A DNA stretch of 64,000 bases from Paraburkholderia sp. IMGN_8. GTDB lineage: Bacteria > Pseudomonadota > Gammaproteobacteria > Burkholderiales > Burkholderiaceae. Position 1 is the first letter of the stretch. Every line of letters begins with the position of its first letter. This document shows, in pieces, positions 45,943 through 54,872 of the stretch. The translations under genes were made by a program, and so were the position numbers. The notes under the pieces are model-generated. The model was not told the origin of the DNA and did no database searches. It was given only the letters and a program-made list of their open reading frames with translations. The stretch is from positions 62,001 through 126,000 of the forward strand of contig NZ_CP150901.1 of NCBI RefSeq assembly GCF_038050405.1. The letters run 5' to 3'.

Positions 45943-45987
45943 GGTTCCATCCTGGAAATTGGGTGTTGGACGATTCGTGCTCCCATC

Positions 45988-47208
45988 CTAATCACTTGGC
46001 AGTGGAGCGGGGAGTAACAAGGTCGTCGTGAATCCCGGCACGGGCGGGGTCATCCAGCGACGCGCCCGCCCGCGGCCAAACCACTGCACCTTGCCTGCTT
46101 CCGCCAGCGAGTCGAGTGCCCGCTGCACGGTGCGCTGGCTGGCGCCAAGCGCGAGCGCCAGACCCGAGCTCGACCACGACTCGCCGTCGGCGAGGAAGGC
46201 GAGCACCGCCGCATGCTCTCCTTCAACCGGCCGCGCCAGCACGACGACCTCGTGTGCGCGGCGCGGCACCAGCGCGAACCCTCGCTTCGTCGCGCTCACG
46301 CCGGCCAACGTCCGAAGCATCGTGCGAAGCCGCCCGACTTCGACTCGCAGCCGAGCGCGATGCGATTCATCGGCGTGCTTCGCCCGGAACGCCTGCGCGA
46401 TGAGCGTGTCCCTCGGCACGTCTGCCGGCCACGCTTCGCCCAGCGCGCGTGCGAGCGTGAACAACACCGGACGCGTGGCGAGCGAGACCACCGTGCCTGC
46501 GTCACGCACGACATGACGGCACGCGTCCACGACGAGCGCCCTCGACGCCAGTAAGGCTTCGACCTCTTCGAGCAGGAGGAGCCGCTCTTCGCCAGATGCG
46601 ATCAGGCGCGCAGCGGGTGTGTTCAGGACGAGGGATGCGCTTTCGACCTCCGCCGTCAGCGCCGGGATACCTGCGTGGCGCGCCGCGCGCTCGGCCCGGG
46701 CGAGCGCGGGACGCGCAGTCCTGGTCCGGAGGCGACGCATCGCGATCCCTGCAACGACCAGTTCGTGGGCGGCCCTCAACGCGGGTGGTAAAGGCGCGGG
46801 GGCGAGCTCGGCGAGCGCGTGCTCGGCCTCGTCGAGGCGCCCGATCAGGAGGAGGCGCCGGACCTGGAGATATCGGGCATGTGCGGCGTTCACGCGGTCG
46901 CCGTGCGCTTCGAGCGTCGCGCGCGCTGCGTCGAGCGCCTTCTCAGGCCACCTCAGGTCGCGCGAGACGAGCGCGATCTCGGCCTCGGCGACCACACATC
47001 TCGCGCGGGCCACCGCCTCTTTCGGGCCGAAGGCGCGCGCCGCGCTTCGTACGAGGGCCTTTGCTCGAACGAAATCGCCGAGCTGCGCCATTGCGATGCC
47101 GCGAAGCGCGAGCGCGGGCGCGTCGTCGCGCAAGGCGACCCGGTTCAGCGCGCCGAGGGGGTCCCCCGCTGCGAGCGCACGCGCCGCGGCCGTGATCAGC
47201 GAGTCCAT
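45988..47208 (-). CDS. TPR-like regulator with C-terminal winged helix
   Basis: A 406-residue protein. Residues 1-250 are Ala/Arg/Leu-rich helices with tetratricopeptide-like repetition (LRGIAMAQLGDFVRAKALVR; ARYLQVRRLLLIGRLDEAEH). The C-terminal 80 residues include a helix-turn-helix, SSSGLALALGASQRTVQRAL then DSLAEAGKVQWFGRGRARRW. It is very Arg/Ala-rich, which suggests high GC. Such proteins stand next to DUF899 genes in other bacteria, as here: the DUF899 gene is divergent, 130 bases away. A repressor or activator of that gene is a fair inference. Confidence 0.7.
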   Translation of the reverse strand: MDSLITAAARALAAGDPLGALNRVALRDDAPALALRGIAMAQLGDFVRAKALVRSAARAFGPKEAVARARCVVAEAEIALVSRDLRWPEKALDAARATLEAHGDRVNAAHARYLQVRRLLLIGRLDEAEHALAELAPAPLPPALRAAHELVVAGIAMRRLRTRTARPALARAERAARHAGIPALTAEVESASLVLNTPAARLIASGEERLLLLEEVEALLASRALVVDACRHVVRDAGTVVSLATRPVLFTLARALGEAWPADVPRDTLIAQAFRAKHADESHRARLRVEVGRLRTMLRTLAGVSATKRGFALVPRRAHEVVVLARPVEGEHAAVLAFLADGESWSSSGLALALGASQRTVQRALDSLAEAGKVQWFGRGRARRWMTPPVPGFTTTLLLPAPLPSD

Positions 47209-47338
47209 GGTCTATTTAAATCGCGCCACACTTGTCACTCCCACCGTTCGATGCCCGGTACTAATCTAGCACGGCCACCAACCCGTACGTCGTATCGAAA
47301 GCTGAACGAACGACGAAGGACACCTAACGGAGGAAAGC

Positions 47339-48109
47339 ATGATGACGACACACATGACCGGGTCACGTGAAGCGTGGCTGGCAGCACGGCTCGAGCTGCT
47401 CGAGGCGGAGAAGGCGCTGACGCGGCAGAGCGACGAGCTGGTCCGGCAGCGGCAGGCCTTGCCCTGGGTTCGAATTGACAAGGAGTACCGATTCGAGACC
47501 GATGAAGGAAGCGCCTCGCTGGCCGACCTCTTCAAAGGGCGCTCGCAGCTTCTCGTCTACCACTTCATGTTCGGGCCCGACTACAAGGCGGGGTGCCCCT
47601 CGTGCTCCGCGATCGCGGACGGGTTCGACGGCTTCGTCGTGCACCTGGCGAACCACGACGTCACACTTTCGGCGGTATCGCGTGCGCCGCTTGCGAAGCT
47701 GCAAGCGTACAAACGTCGGATGGGGTGGACGTTTCCCTGGGCGTCCTCATACGGCAGCGACTTCAATTTCGACTTCAACATCGCGTTCACGGAGGCGCAA
47801 CAGCGCGAAGGGAGCATCGAATACAACTACGAGCGCGGCGGCCACGCAATGGATGCGACGACCCAGGTCCCGGAGCCGGTCGCCCGGTTCGCGGCCACCT
47901 GCGGAACCGACGTGGCGACGTATACGCGCGATAGGCCGGGCTTGAGCACGTTCGTACTCGAGGACGGCGTCGTCTACCACACGTATTCCACCTATGCGCG
48001 CGGCGTGGACGGCATCTGGGGCATGTACCAGTGGCTCGATCGCGCTCCCAAGGGGCGCAACGAGACAGGCGTCTGGTGGAAACGCCACGACGAGTACGAC
48101 AAAGGTTGA
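47339..48109 (+). CDS. DUF899 thioredoxin-like protein
   Basis: This 256-residue protein has the DUF899 pattern: EAWLAARLELLEAEKALTRQ, ALPWVRIDKEYRFET, LLVYHFMFGPDYKAGCPSCS (a CxxC-type pair at the thioredoxin position), and FPWASSYGSDFNFDF. The family has a peroxiredoxin/thioredoxin fold and no proven activity. A strong Shine-Dalgarno (GGAGGAAAGC then ATG) fixes the start. The DUF2182 gene begins 8 bases after the stop, so they are co-transcribed. Confidence 0.88.
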   Translation: MMTTHMTGSREAWLAARLELLEAEKALTRQSDELVRQRQALPWVRIDKEYRFETDEGSASLADLFKGRSQLLVYHFMFGPDYKAGCPSCSAIADGFDGFVVHLANHDVTLSAVSRAPLAKLQAYKRRMGWTFPWASSYGSDFNFDFNIAFTEAQQREGSIEYNYERGGHAMDATTQVPEPVARFAATCGTDVATYTRDRPGLSTFVLEDGVVYHTYSTYARGVDGIWGMYQWLDRAPKGRNETGVWWKRHDEYDKG

Positions 48110-48117
48110 GCCGGGTC

Positions 48118-48942
48118 ATGGGTGACGTTAGCGCAACCGGTGGACGGGAGATCTCGCGAAGTGGGGTTTCCCAGCGAGCCTTCTTCGGCGTCTCGGCGCT
48201 GCTCTTCGCTGCTAGCGCAGCGATGACGATCGTCTGGTGCGCGTCCATGTCGGCGATGGGCGGGATGCCGATGCCCGGCGGCTGGACGATGTCGATGGCG
48301 TGGATGCGGATGTGCGGGCAGACGTGGTCCGGCGTCGCGGCGTCGTTCCTCGGCATGTGGATCGTGATGATGACAGCGATGATGCTGCCATCTCTCACAC
48401 CCATGCTGTGGCGCTATCGCCGGGCCGTCGGCAGGACAGGCGAGACGCGCCTCGCTCGGCTGACCGTGCTGGTGGGCGTGGGGTACTTCGTCGTGTGGAC
48501 CGCGTTCGGCATGATCGCCTTTGCGCTGGGCGCCGCGCTGACTGCGTTCGAGATGCAGGTCCCGGCGCTGGCGCGCGCCGTTCCGATCGCAGTGGGTGTG
48601 GTCATCCTGATCGGCGGCGCGCTCCAGTTCACCGCGTGGAAGGCACATCACCTTGCCTGCTGCCAGGCGGCGCCGGGGTGCGGCCGCACATTGCAGGCGG
48701 ACGCCGGCACGGCCTGGCGGCACGGCTTGCGCCTCGGCGTCCACTGCAGTTGCTGCTGTGCCGGCTTGACGGTGATTTCGCTCGTCGTCGGGATCATGGA
48801 TCTGCGTGCGATGGCGCTCGTGACGGCAGCCATCACTGTCGAACGTCTCGTACCAGCCGGTGAGCGCGTCGCGCGAGCCATCGGAGTCGTCGTCGTCGGG
48901 GCAGGGGTGTTCATGATCGCGCGAGCAGTCGGGCTCGGATGA
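48118..48942 (+). CDS. DUF2182 integral membrane protein (copy 1)
   Basis: A 274-residue protein with about seven hydrophobic segments. The DUF2182 marks are WIVMMTAMMLPSLTPML, a helix pair in the middle, and a late Cys-rich segment LGVHCSCCCAGLTVI followed by VERLVPAGERVARAIG. DUF2182 is described as a predicted metal-binding membrane family. It has an additional Met/Trp-rich loop (GGMPMPGGWTMSMAWMRM), which could bind copper; that is inference. I chose the ATG at 48118 after GGG; the frame extends upstream into the DUF899 gene. Confidence 0.82.
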   Translation: MGDVSATGGREISRSGVSQRAFFGVSALLFAASAAMTIVWCASMSAMGGMPMPGGWTMSMAWMRMCGQTWSGVAASFLGMWIVMMTAMMLPSLTPMLWRYRRAVGRTGETRLARLTVLVGVGYFVVWTAFGMIAFALGAALTAFEMQVPALARAVPIAVGVVILIGGALQFTAWKAHHLACCQAAPGCGRTLQADAGTAWRHGLRLGVHCSCCCAGLTVISLVVGIMDLRAMALVTAAITVERLVPAGERVARAIGVVVVGAGVFMIARAVGLG

Positions 48943-48984
48943 CTCGTCGCGCATGGTGCGCCTGAACTTCGCAGAGGAACACCG

Positions 48985-50100
48985 CTACTCTGCCATCTGC
49001 AGATCCGTAATGGTGGCGGCAAGAAAGCGCGCCGCCTCACCGCCCGTAACAACTCGATGATCGAACGTCAGACTCAGCGGCAAGATCCGGTGCACGGCGG
49101 GAACGCCGGCTGCCGCCACGACCTGCTCGTGAATGCGGCCTGCTCCGAGAATCGCGACAGTCGGTGGCACCACCACGGGAGCCGCATATTTACCGGCGAT
49201 CATGCCGAAGTTCGACAGCGTGATCGTATTGCCGCGCAGTTCGTCCGGGGGAATCTTGCGTGCCCGGATGTCGGCACGCATCCGGTCGAGCCCGCCGCGC
49301 AGATCCGCCGGGTCGCGCTGCGCAACGTTGCGTAACACCGGCACGAAGAGGCCGTCCGGCAAATCGACGGCGATGCCAAGATCGATCTTCTGCAGCACGT
49401 GGCGCCGTCCCGTATGTCCGTCGAACCATGCGTTGAGCTCCGGTTCGGCGCGGCATCCTGCCACCAGCGCGCGGATCAGGCGGATCGTGACATCGGTATG
49501 TGGCGGCCACGCATGAATGTCGGCATCGTCGATGACGGTCGCCGCAGCCACTTCGCTCTGCGCGCGCGCCATGTTCTGCGCCATGGCGCGCCGTACGCCG
49601 CGCAGCACTTCGGGCGGCCCGAGTTCGGCAAGTACCTTCGCGACGCGCTGCACGTCGGCCGCCGTGATGACACCCTCCGGACCCGATGGCGTCACCATCG
49701 CCAGATCGACATCCAGCTTGCGCGCGAGCGCTCGCGCCGCCGGGATCGCCTTGATCACGCCGGCACCCGCGCCCATGCCGCCGCCTGACGCCGCCGGCGC
49801 TTCCTGCACGACATGCTGGCCGACCTCCATATGGCCGACCACGGTGCCGGCATCGGCTTCGTCGTCCGCTCCTTCGAAGGCGACGAGCGGCGCGCCCAGA
49901 TGCACGATGTCGCCTGGCTGTCCGAACAGCTTCGCGACGCGGCCGGATTGAGGCGATGGAATCTCGACGATCGCTTTGGCTGTTTCGACCGACAACAGCG
50001 GTTGATCCGTGCGAATCTCTTCGCCGCTCTTGACGTGCCACTCGACGATCTCCGCTTCCTGCAAGCCTTCGCCGAGATCGGGCAGTTTGAAGATTTTCAT
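48985..50100 (-). CDS. bkdB: Branched-chain 2-oxoacid dehydrogenase E2 (dihydrolipoamide acyltransferase)
   Basis: This 371-residue E2 has one lipoyl domain (LPDLGEGLQEAEIVEWHVKS; lipoylated Lys in VETAKAIVEIP), a peripheral-subunit-binding domain near residue 120 (IPAARALARKLDVDLAMV) and a catalytic acyltransferase domain. Its active-site motif reads FDHRVVTGGEAARFL. The canonical form is HRxxDG; Thr at the Asp position occurs in some relatives, so activity is not excluded. It is the last gene of the bkd operon, 4 bases after the E1 beta gene. The ATG at 50100 starts the lipoyl domain. Confidence 0.9.
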   Translation of the reverse strand: MKIFKLPDLGEGLQEAEIVEWHVKSGEEIRTDQPLLSVETAKAIVEIPSPQSGRVAKLFGQPGDIVHLGAPLVAFEGADDEADAGTVVGHMEVGQHVVQEAPAASGGGMGAGAGVIKAIPAARALARKLDVDLAMVTPSGPEGVITAADVQRVAKVLAELGPPEVLRGVRRAMAQNMARAQSEVAAATVIDDADIHAWPPHTDVTIRLIRALVAGCRAEPELNAWFDGHTGRRHVLQKIDLGIAVDLPDGLFVPVLRNVAQRDPADLRGGLDRMRADIRARKIPPDELRGNTITLSNFGMIAGKYAAPVVVPPTVAILGAGRIHEQVVAAAGVPAVHRILPLSLTFDHRVVTGGEAARFLAATITDLQMAE

Positions 50101-50104
50101 GGCC

Positions 50105-51085
50105 TCACGACGCCTCCAGAGCCTGCCTGACCGCGGCGACGATGCGCTCTGTGCCCGGCATATATTGATTCTCGAGTCTGTACAGCGGCACCACCACGTC
50201 ATATCCGGTGACGCGCTGCACCGGCGCGAGCAGCGAGTAAAGTCCGCGCTCGGCGATGTTGGCGGCAATCTCCGCGCCCACCCCTCCGGTGCGCGAGCCC
50301 TCGTGCACGATCACACAGCGGCCGGTTTTCGCCACGGACGCAAGAATGGTGTTGATGTCGAGCGGCTTGAGCGTCGCCACGTCGATCACCTCGGCCATCA
50401 CGCCTTCCTGCGCGAGCAGATCGGCCGCGGCCTGCACGTCCTGCACCGCGCCGCCCCAACTCACCAGGGTAACGTCGGACCCATCGCGCAGCGTGAAGCA
50501 GCTGTCGAGCGGCAGCGCTTCGCCGTTGTCCTCCACCGGTTGCCTGAAGAGCCGGTACAGTCGCGTCGGTTCGAAGAAGATCACCGGGTCCGGGTCGCGG
50601 ATCGCCGCGAGCAGCAAACCGTATGCGCGTGCCGGCGAGGAGGGCGTCACGACACGCAGTCCGGGTATGTGAGTGAACAATGCCTCAGGGCTTTCGGAGT
50701 GATGCTCCGGTGCGTGAATACCTGCGCCGCAAGGCGCGCGGATCACGAGCGGGCATGTGAGCCGTCCGCGTGTTCGATGCCGCAGACGCGACGCATGATT
50801 CAGAATGTGATCGATGGCCGGATAGATAAACCCGCTGAACTGCATCTCCGCGACCGGCTTCAGGCCCATCGCCGCCATGCCGATCGCAGTGCCGGCAATC
50901 GCCGTTTCGGCCAACGGCGTATCGATCACCCGCTGCGCGCCGAATCGAGCCTGCAACCCGACCGTCGCGCGAAACACGCCGCCGTTCACGCCGATATCCT
51001 CGCCGAGCAGCACGACGGCCGGGTCGTGGGCCAGTTCGTAGGCGAGCGCCTGATTGAGCGCCTCGACCATGTTGAGGTCAGCCAT
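50105..51085 (-). CDS. bkdA2: 2-oxoacid dehydrogenase E1 component, beta subunit
   Basis: A 326-residue transketolase-like subunit. It shows LNMVEALNQALAYELAHDP, LGEDIGVNGGVFRAT, IDTPLAETAIAGTAIGMA and MQFSGFIYPAIDHILNHASR, all typical of branched-chain or acetoin E1 beta chains. It pairs with E1 alpha to decarboxylate a 2-oxoacid with thiamine diphosphate. The start overlaps the E1 alpha stop by 8 bases. Assignment to branched-chain substrates rests on overall likeness and is less certain than the class. Confidence 0.9.
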   Translation of the reverse strand: MADLNMVEALNQALAYELAHDPAVVLLGEDIGVNGGVFRATVGLQARFGAQRVIDTPLAETAIAGTAIGMAAMGLKPVAEMQFSGFIYPAIDHILNHASRLRHRTRGRLTCPLVIRAPCGAGIHAPEHHSESPEALFTHIPGLRVVTPSSPARAYGLLLAAIRDPDPVIFFEPTRLYRLFRQPVEDNGEALPLDSCFTLRDGSDVTLVSWGGAVQDVQAAADLLAQEGVMAEVIDVATLKPLDINTILASVAKTGRCVIVHEGSRTGGVGAEIAANIAERGLYSLLAPVQRVTGYDVVVPLYRLENQYMPGTERIVAAVRQALEAS

Positions 51086-52166
51086 GGCGATTCCCCGTAG
51101 TCGGTGCGAAACGCTGTGCCATTGCCAGTTGCTCGCGCATCGCCGGCGGCAAGGTCTCGTACAGGTGATCGAACATGGCGGAAGTGTCCGGCGGCGGTAT
51201 CGCCAGATACGCGTCGACGGCCTGCTCGACCTGCGCAAGACACGCGCGGCCGAGTTGCTCGTCCTGCGCTTTGTCCCAGACGTTCATGCGCGTCAGGTAT
51301 GTGCGCAACCGCAGCAGCGGCTCGTATTCCCATTGCTTGCTGAGGACCTCGGAGTCGCGATAGCGCGTCGCGTCGTCGGCTGTCGTGTGATCGCCAAGGC
51401 GATAGCTGAGCGCTTCGATCAGCGTCGGGCCATCACCGCGACGCGCCTTGGCGAGCGCCGCGTGGACCACATGATGCACCGCGATCACGTCGTTGCCGTC
51501 GACCTGAAGCCCGTCGATTCCCGCGGCGATCGCTTTTTGCGCGAGCGTTTGCGCAGCGCTCTGGTGGCTGCGCGGCACCGAAATCGCCCACTGGTTGTTG
51601 TTGACCACGAGCACAAGCGGCGCCTGCCAGACGCCGGCCATGTTCATCGCCTCGTAGAAGTCGCCTTTGGACGTGCCGCCGTCGCCGAAGATCGCTACCG
51701 CGACGCGCGGCTCGTGACGCAGCTGGAACGCGTACGCCGCGCCGGCGGCATGGCACACCTGCGTGCCGATCGGCACACAATTCGGGAAATCGTGGCGGGG
51801 TACGCTGAAGTCGCTGCCGCGTTCGTCGCCGCCCCAATAGAGCAGACTTTCCGTCATCGTGATGCCGCGCAGCAATTGCGCGGCGTGATCGCGATAGGAA
51901 GGAAACAGCACGTCGTCGGGCTGCATCGCGCTGGCGACGCCGACGCCAATCGCCTCCTGCCCGACCGACGACGCAAAGGTGCCGAGCTTGCCGGTACGTT
52001 GCAGTGCAACCGCCTTCGTGTCGAACGCCCGCGTCAGCACCATCGCGCGATAGAGCGGAAGCAGCGCTGTCGGGTCCTGCGCAAACGCAGGCAACGGCTG
52101 AGCAGGCTCGCCGTCGGGGCCAAGATATTGCGTGTAGCCGATATGAAAACTGGCAGCCGTGCTCAT
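51078..52166 (-). CDS. bkdA1: 2-oxoacid dehydrogenase E1 component, alpha subunit
   Basis: This 362-residue subunit has the thiamine diphosphate motif IFGDGGTSKGDFYEAMNMAG and NNNQWAISVPRS, and the phosphorylation-loop-type segment SYRLGDHTTADDATRYR, which is typical of branched-chain E1 alpha. I chose the ATG at 52166, preceded by GGAGGTCGGTC. No E3 (dihydrolipoamide dehydrogenase) gene is in the operon, so the complex must use one encoded elsewhere. A CGTATACG palindrome lies 28 bases upstream. Confidence 0.9.
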   Translation of the reverse strand: MSTAASFHIGYTQYLGPDGEPAQPLPAFAQDPTALLPLYRAMVLTRAFDTKAVALQRTGKLGTFASSVGQEAIGVGVASAMQPDDVLFPSYRDHAAQLLRGITMTESLLYWGGDERGSDFSVPRHDFPNCVPIGTQVCHAAGAAYAFQLRHEPRVAVAIFGDGGTSKGDFYEAMNMAGVWQAPLVLVVNNNQWAISVPRSHQSAAQTLAQKAIAAGIDGLQVDGNDVIAVHHVVHAALAKARRGDGPTLIEALSYRLGDHTTADDATRYRDSEVLSKQWEYEPLLRLRTYLTRMNVWDKAQDEQLGRACLAQVEQAVDAYLAIPPPDTSAMFDHLYETLPPAMREQLAMAQRFAPTTGNRHG

Positions 52167-52523
52167 GACCGACCTCCATGTCCATCTAGATATCGTATAC
52201 GCGCTGGAGTCGGCACGCACGAGCGCTACCGCACGAACATTGCTGCGCTCACGCGCTCAAACAGCAGCGCGCGCAAAAAGTCCACTTTTCTACCTCGGTG
52301 CGACGAAGAAGCGGTAAAAACGTCTGACATAAGGGGCGCGCTTTGGCGTGTCCCGCTTGAGAGCTTGATAGATAGATTAGATTAGCTATGCTTCCAATAA
52401 TGATTGTCCGGCTGAGGCCTACAGCACAGAAAAGCCATATTGTTTCTCGGAAAATGACGCGTGCACCGTCGCCGCGAACCGCGGCAACAAGTGGGTGTGC
52501 GCGTGCCTTCAACGGAGGTCCGT
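52167..52523. other. Divergent intergenic region upstream of bkd and DUF1326
   Basis: This 357-base stretch must hold promoters for both directions. It has a CGTATACG palindrome at 52194-52201 and an AT-rich tract with short GATTA-like direct repeats near 52368-52388. No coding sequence was recognised. Confidence 0.45.
52194..52201. promoter_or_regulatory. CGTATACG palindrome before the bkd operon
   Basis: The 11-base string TATCGTATACG here (52191-52201) recurs at 60940-60949 with its neighbours. It lies 28 bases upstream of the E1 alpha start, a normal place for an operator. With one copy only, chance occurrence is possible. Confidence 0.35.
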
Positions 52524-53126
52524 ATGAGCTATCACCTGGAAGGTCGTCTGCTAGAGGTATGTAACTGCAATGTCCTATGCCCCTGCTGGATCGGCGAGGA
52601 TCCTGACAACGGCACCTGCGACACCATTGTCGCGTGGCACGTAGACAAGGGAACGATCGAAGGTGTCGATGTGGGCGGCACGACCATCGCAGCCGTGGCT
52701 CATATACCCGGCAACATCCTGCAAGGCAACTGGACTGCCGCGATCTACATCGACGACCAGGCCTCCAAGGCGCAGGAAGAGGCACTGCTGAAGGTGTACA
52801 CCGGGCAGGCCGGCGGACCCGTCGCCGAACTCGCCAAGCTCATCGGCGAGGTCGTCTCGGTGGAGCGGGCGCCGATCCGCTTCACGGTAGTCGCAGGCAA
52901 GGGCGAACTCGAGATCGGCACGAACTACTACGCCGAACTCGAGCCCTATCTCGGCGCGACCGGCGGGCAGACCACCCTCTCCGACACGGTATTCTCGACG
53001 GTACCGGGGGCGCCAGTGTTTGTCGGCAAGGCCCCGAGCTATCGATCCAAAAACGCCGCCCTCGGCATCGACCTCGACATCAAGAACCACAACGCCCTGC
53101 AGAGCACGTTCGTCTTCGACGCATGA
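52524..53126 (+). CDS. DUF1326 protein
   Basis: A 200-residue protein that begins with a Cys-rich block, LLEVCNCNVLCPCW then GEDPDNGTCDTIVAW, which is typical of DUF1326. The rest is beta-rich with VERAPIRFTVVAGKGELEIG and a YRSKNAALGIDLDIKNHNAL tail. The five N-terminal Cys suggest metal or thiol chemistry, but the function is unknown. A strong Shine-Dalgarno (GGAGGTCCGT then ATG) sets the start. The stop overlaps the DUF2182 start by 4 bases, a pairing seen in many bacteria. Confidence 0.88.
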   Translation: MSYHLEGRLLEVCNCNVLCPCWIGEDPDNGTCDTIVAWHVDKGTIEGVDVGGTTIAAVAHIPGNILQGNWTAAIYIDDQASKAQEEALLKVYTGQAGGPVAELAKLIGEVVSVERAPIRFTVVAGKGELEIGTNYYAELEPYLGATGGQTTLSDTVFSTVPGAPVFVGKAPSYRSKNAALGIDLDIKNHNALQSTFVFDA

Positions 53127-53938
53127 GCCCGACGCCAGGCGCGCTGCCGCCCAGCGCCTCGCGCCACTATCACGTGTTCTTGCCGGTCCTGGCCGTGCTG
53201 ATAGCGCTCGCGTGGTTGACGTTGTGGGCATGGGCGCGCAGCCCGTATGGACGCTATCTCGAGCACGGCGACTGGACAGCGTCAGGACCGGCGGCGTTTC
53301 TGTGCCATGCCGTTCCTGGCGGCGATTTGATCGTGCCCGTGGTGCTCTACGCCGCGGCATGGATAGTCATGACTGCGGCCATGATGCTGCCCACCATCTT
53401 GCCGCTGTTCAACATCTTCGACCGGTTGACGGCCCAGCGCCCGGATCATGGGCGCCTCCTCATGCTGCTCGTTCTCGGCTACATGACGGTGTGGGGCGCC
53501 TTCGGGCTCCTGGCGCATGCGCTTCACAGTGCAGTGCTGTCCCTGCTCGCCAGCGCACCCACATTGGCCTGGCACGGCTGGCTGATCGGCGCCGCGACCA
53601 TTGCGTTGGCCGGCGCATTTCAGTTCAGCCGGCTCAAGTACCAGTGCCTGGAAAAGTGCCGCACGCCATTGAGTTTCGTTATCGAGCACTGGCGTGGGCA
53701 TGCGCAAGCGCGGCACGCGTTCGTGCTTGGTGTGCAGCACGGCCTGTTTTGCGTCGGATGCTGCTGGGCGCTGATGCTATTGATGTTCGCACTCGGCGCC
53801 GGCAGCCTCGGCTGGATGCTCCTGCTCGCGGCCGTGATGGCGATCGAAAAGAACGTTCCCTGGGGCCGGCGTCTCGGCAAGCCGCTCGGTGTCGTACTGC
53901 TGTCCTGGGCCGTCGTTCTGGTGGCGAGCCATGGATGA
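53123..53938 (+). CDS. DUF2182 integral membrane protein (copy 2)
   Basis: This 271-residue membrane protein shares key blocks with the DUF2182 protein at 48118: WIVMTAAMMLPTILPLF, a Cys-containing LGVQHGLFCVGCCWALMLL helix, and VMAIEKNVPWGRRLGKPLGV. Outside these blocks the two are only loosely alike, so they are old paralogues. Its start overlaps the DUF1326 gene by 4 bases, and its end overlaps the EamA gene by 8 bases. Confidence 0.88.
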   Translation: MSPTPGALPPSASRHYHVFLPVLAVLIALAWLTLWAWARSPYGRYLEHGDWTASGPAAFLCHAVPGGDLIVPVVLYAAAWIVMTAAMMLPTILPLFNIFDRLTAQRPDHGRLLMLLVLGYMTVWGAFGLLAHALHSAVLSLLASAPTLAWHGWLIGAATIALAGAFQFSRLKYQCLEKCRTPLSFVIEHWRGHAQARHAFVLGVQHGLFCVGCCWALMLLMFALGAGSLGWMLLLAAVMAIEKNVPWGRRLGKPLGVVLLSWAVVLVASHG

Positions 53939-54818
53939 AGAGCGCAGCGGCTTGCCCACCTTTCAGACGATCGTCCTGACCGCGGCGGCGATGTTTGCCT
54001 TCGCTGGCAATTCACTGTTGTGCCGACTCGCCTTGCAGCAACGCGGCATCGATCCGGCCAGCTTCGCCAGCATCAGGCTGGTGTCTGGCGCGATCGCGCT
54101 CGCTGTCATCGTGCGCTTCAGATCGGAACGGTCCTCGCCCCGCCATGCCGACTGGCGCGCTGCGGCCATGCTGTTTGCGTACGTCGCGTTCTTCTCCTTC
54201 GCATATCTAAGCTTGTCCGCTGGAACGGGCGCATTGATTCTGTTCGGCGCGGTTCAATTGACAATGCTAGGCGGGGGCTTGCGCTCGGGCGAGATGTTCG
54301 GATCCATCGCATGGCTTGGTCTCACTCTGGCTGTCGCGGGGCTCGTCTACCTGGTGTCGCCGGGTGTCGCTGCGCCACCGCCACTCGGTGCTGCGTTGAT
54401 GGCGATCGCTGGCGTGGCGTGGGGCGTGTATTCGCTACGCGGTCGCGGCGTGGCCGATCCGTTAGCCGCCACGGCAGGCAACTTCGCACGGGCGGCGCCG
54501 CTCGCCCTCGTGCTGAGTTTGCTTTTCGTCGCCAAGGCTTATGCGAACGCGGCCGGGGTCGCCCTGGCCATTGCCTCCGGTGCACTCACGTCGGGCATCG
54601 GGTATGTCATCTGGTATGCCGCGCTGAGCAAGCTTTCCGCAATGCGAGCCGCCACCGTACAGTTGTCGGTGCCGTTGATTGCTGCATTTGGCGGCGTGGT
54701 GTTCCTGTCGGAAGCGATCACGCCGCGCCTGGCTGCCGCCTCCGCGGCGATCCTCGGCGGCATTGCGATGGTGCTGTTCAGCAGATCGCAGAGGCTGCGC
54801 CCGAAGCGTGCATCGTGA
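53931..54818 (+). CDS. EamA/DMT-family transporter
   Basis: A 295-residue, ten-helix drug/metabolite transporter with two EamA repeats: FAFAGNSLLCRLALQQRGID then FASIRLVSGAIALAVI, and the second with GVAWGVYSLRGRG. The C-terminal segment has VPLIAAFGGVVFLSEAITPR. Members export amino acids, nucleotides or drugs; substrate unknown. The ATG at 53931 overlaps the preceding gene by 8 bases. It completes a three-gene operon. Confidence 0.88.
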   Translation: MDEERSGLPTFQTIVLTAAAMFAFAGNSLLCRLALQQRGIDPASFASIRLVSGAIALAVIVRFRSERSSPRHADWRAAAMLFAYVAFFSFAYLSLSAGTGALILFGAVQLTMLGGGLRSGEMFGSIAWLGLTLAVAGLVYLVSPGVAAPPPLGAALMAIAGVAWGVYSLRGRGVADPLAATAGNFARAAPLALVLSLLFVAKAYANAAGVALAIASGALTSGIGYVIWYAALSKLSAMRAATVQLSVPLIAAFGGVVFLSEAITPRLAAASAAILGGIAMVLFSRSQRLRPKRAS

Positions 54819-54872
54819 ACCTGGGTACAGACTGCCGTTGATGGCAGCTTTGAGGGAACAAGAGCGAGCGCT

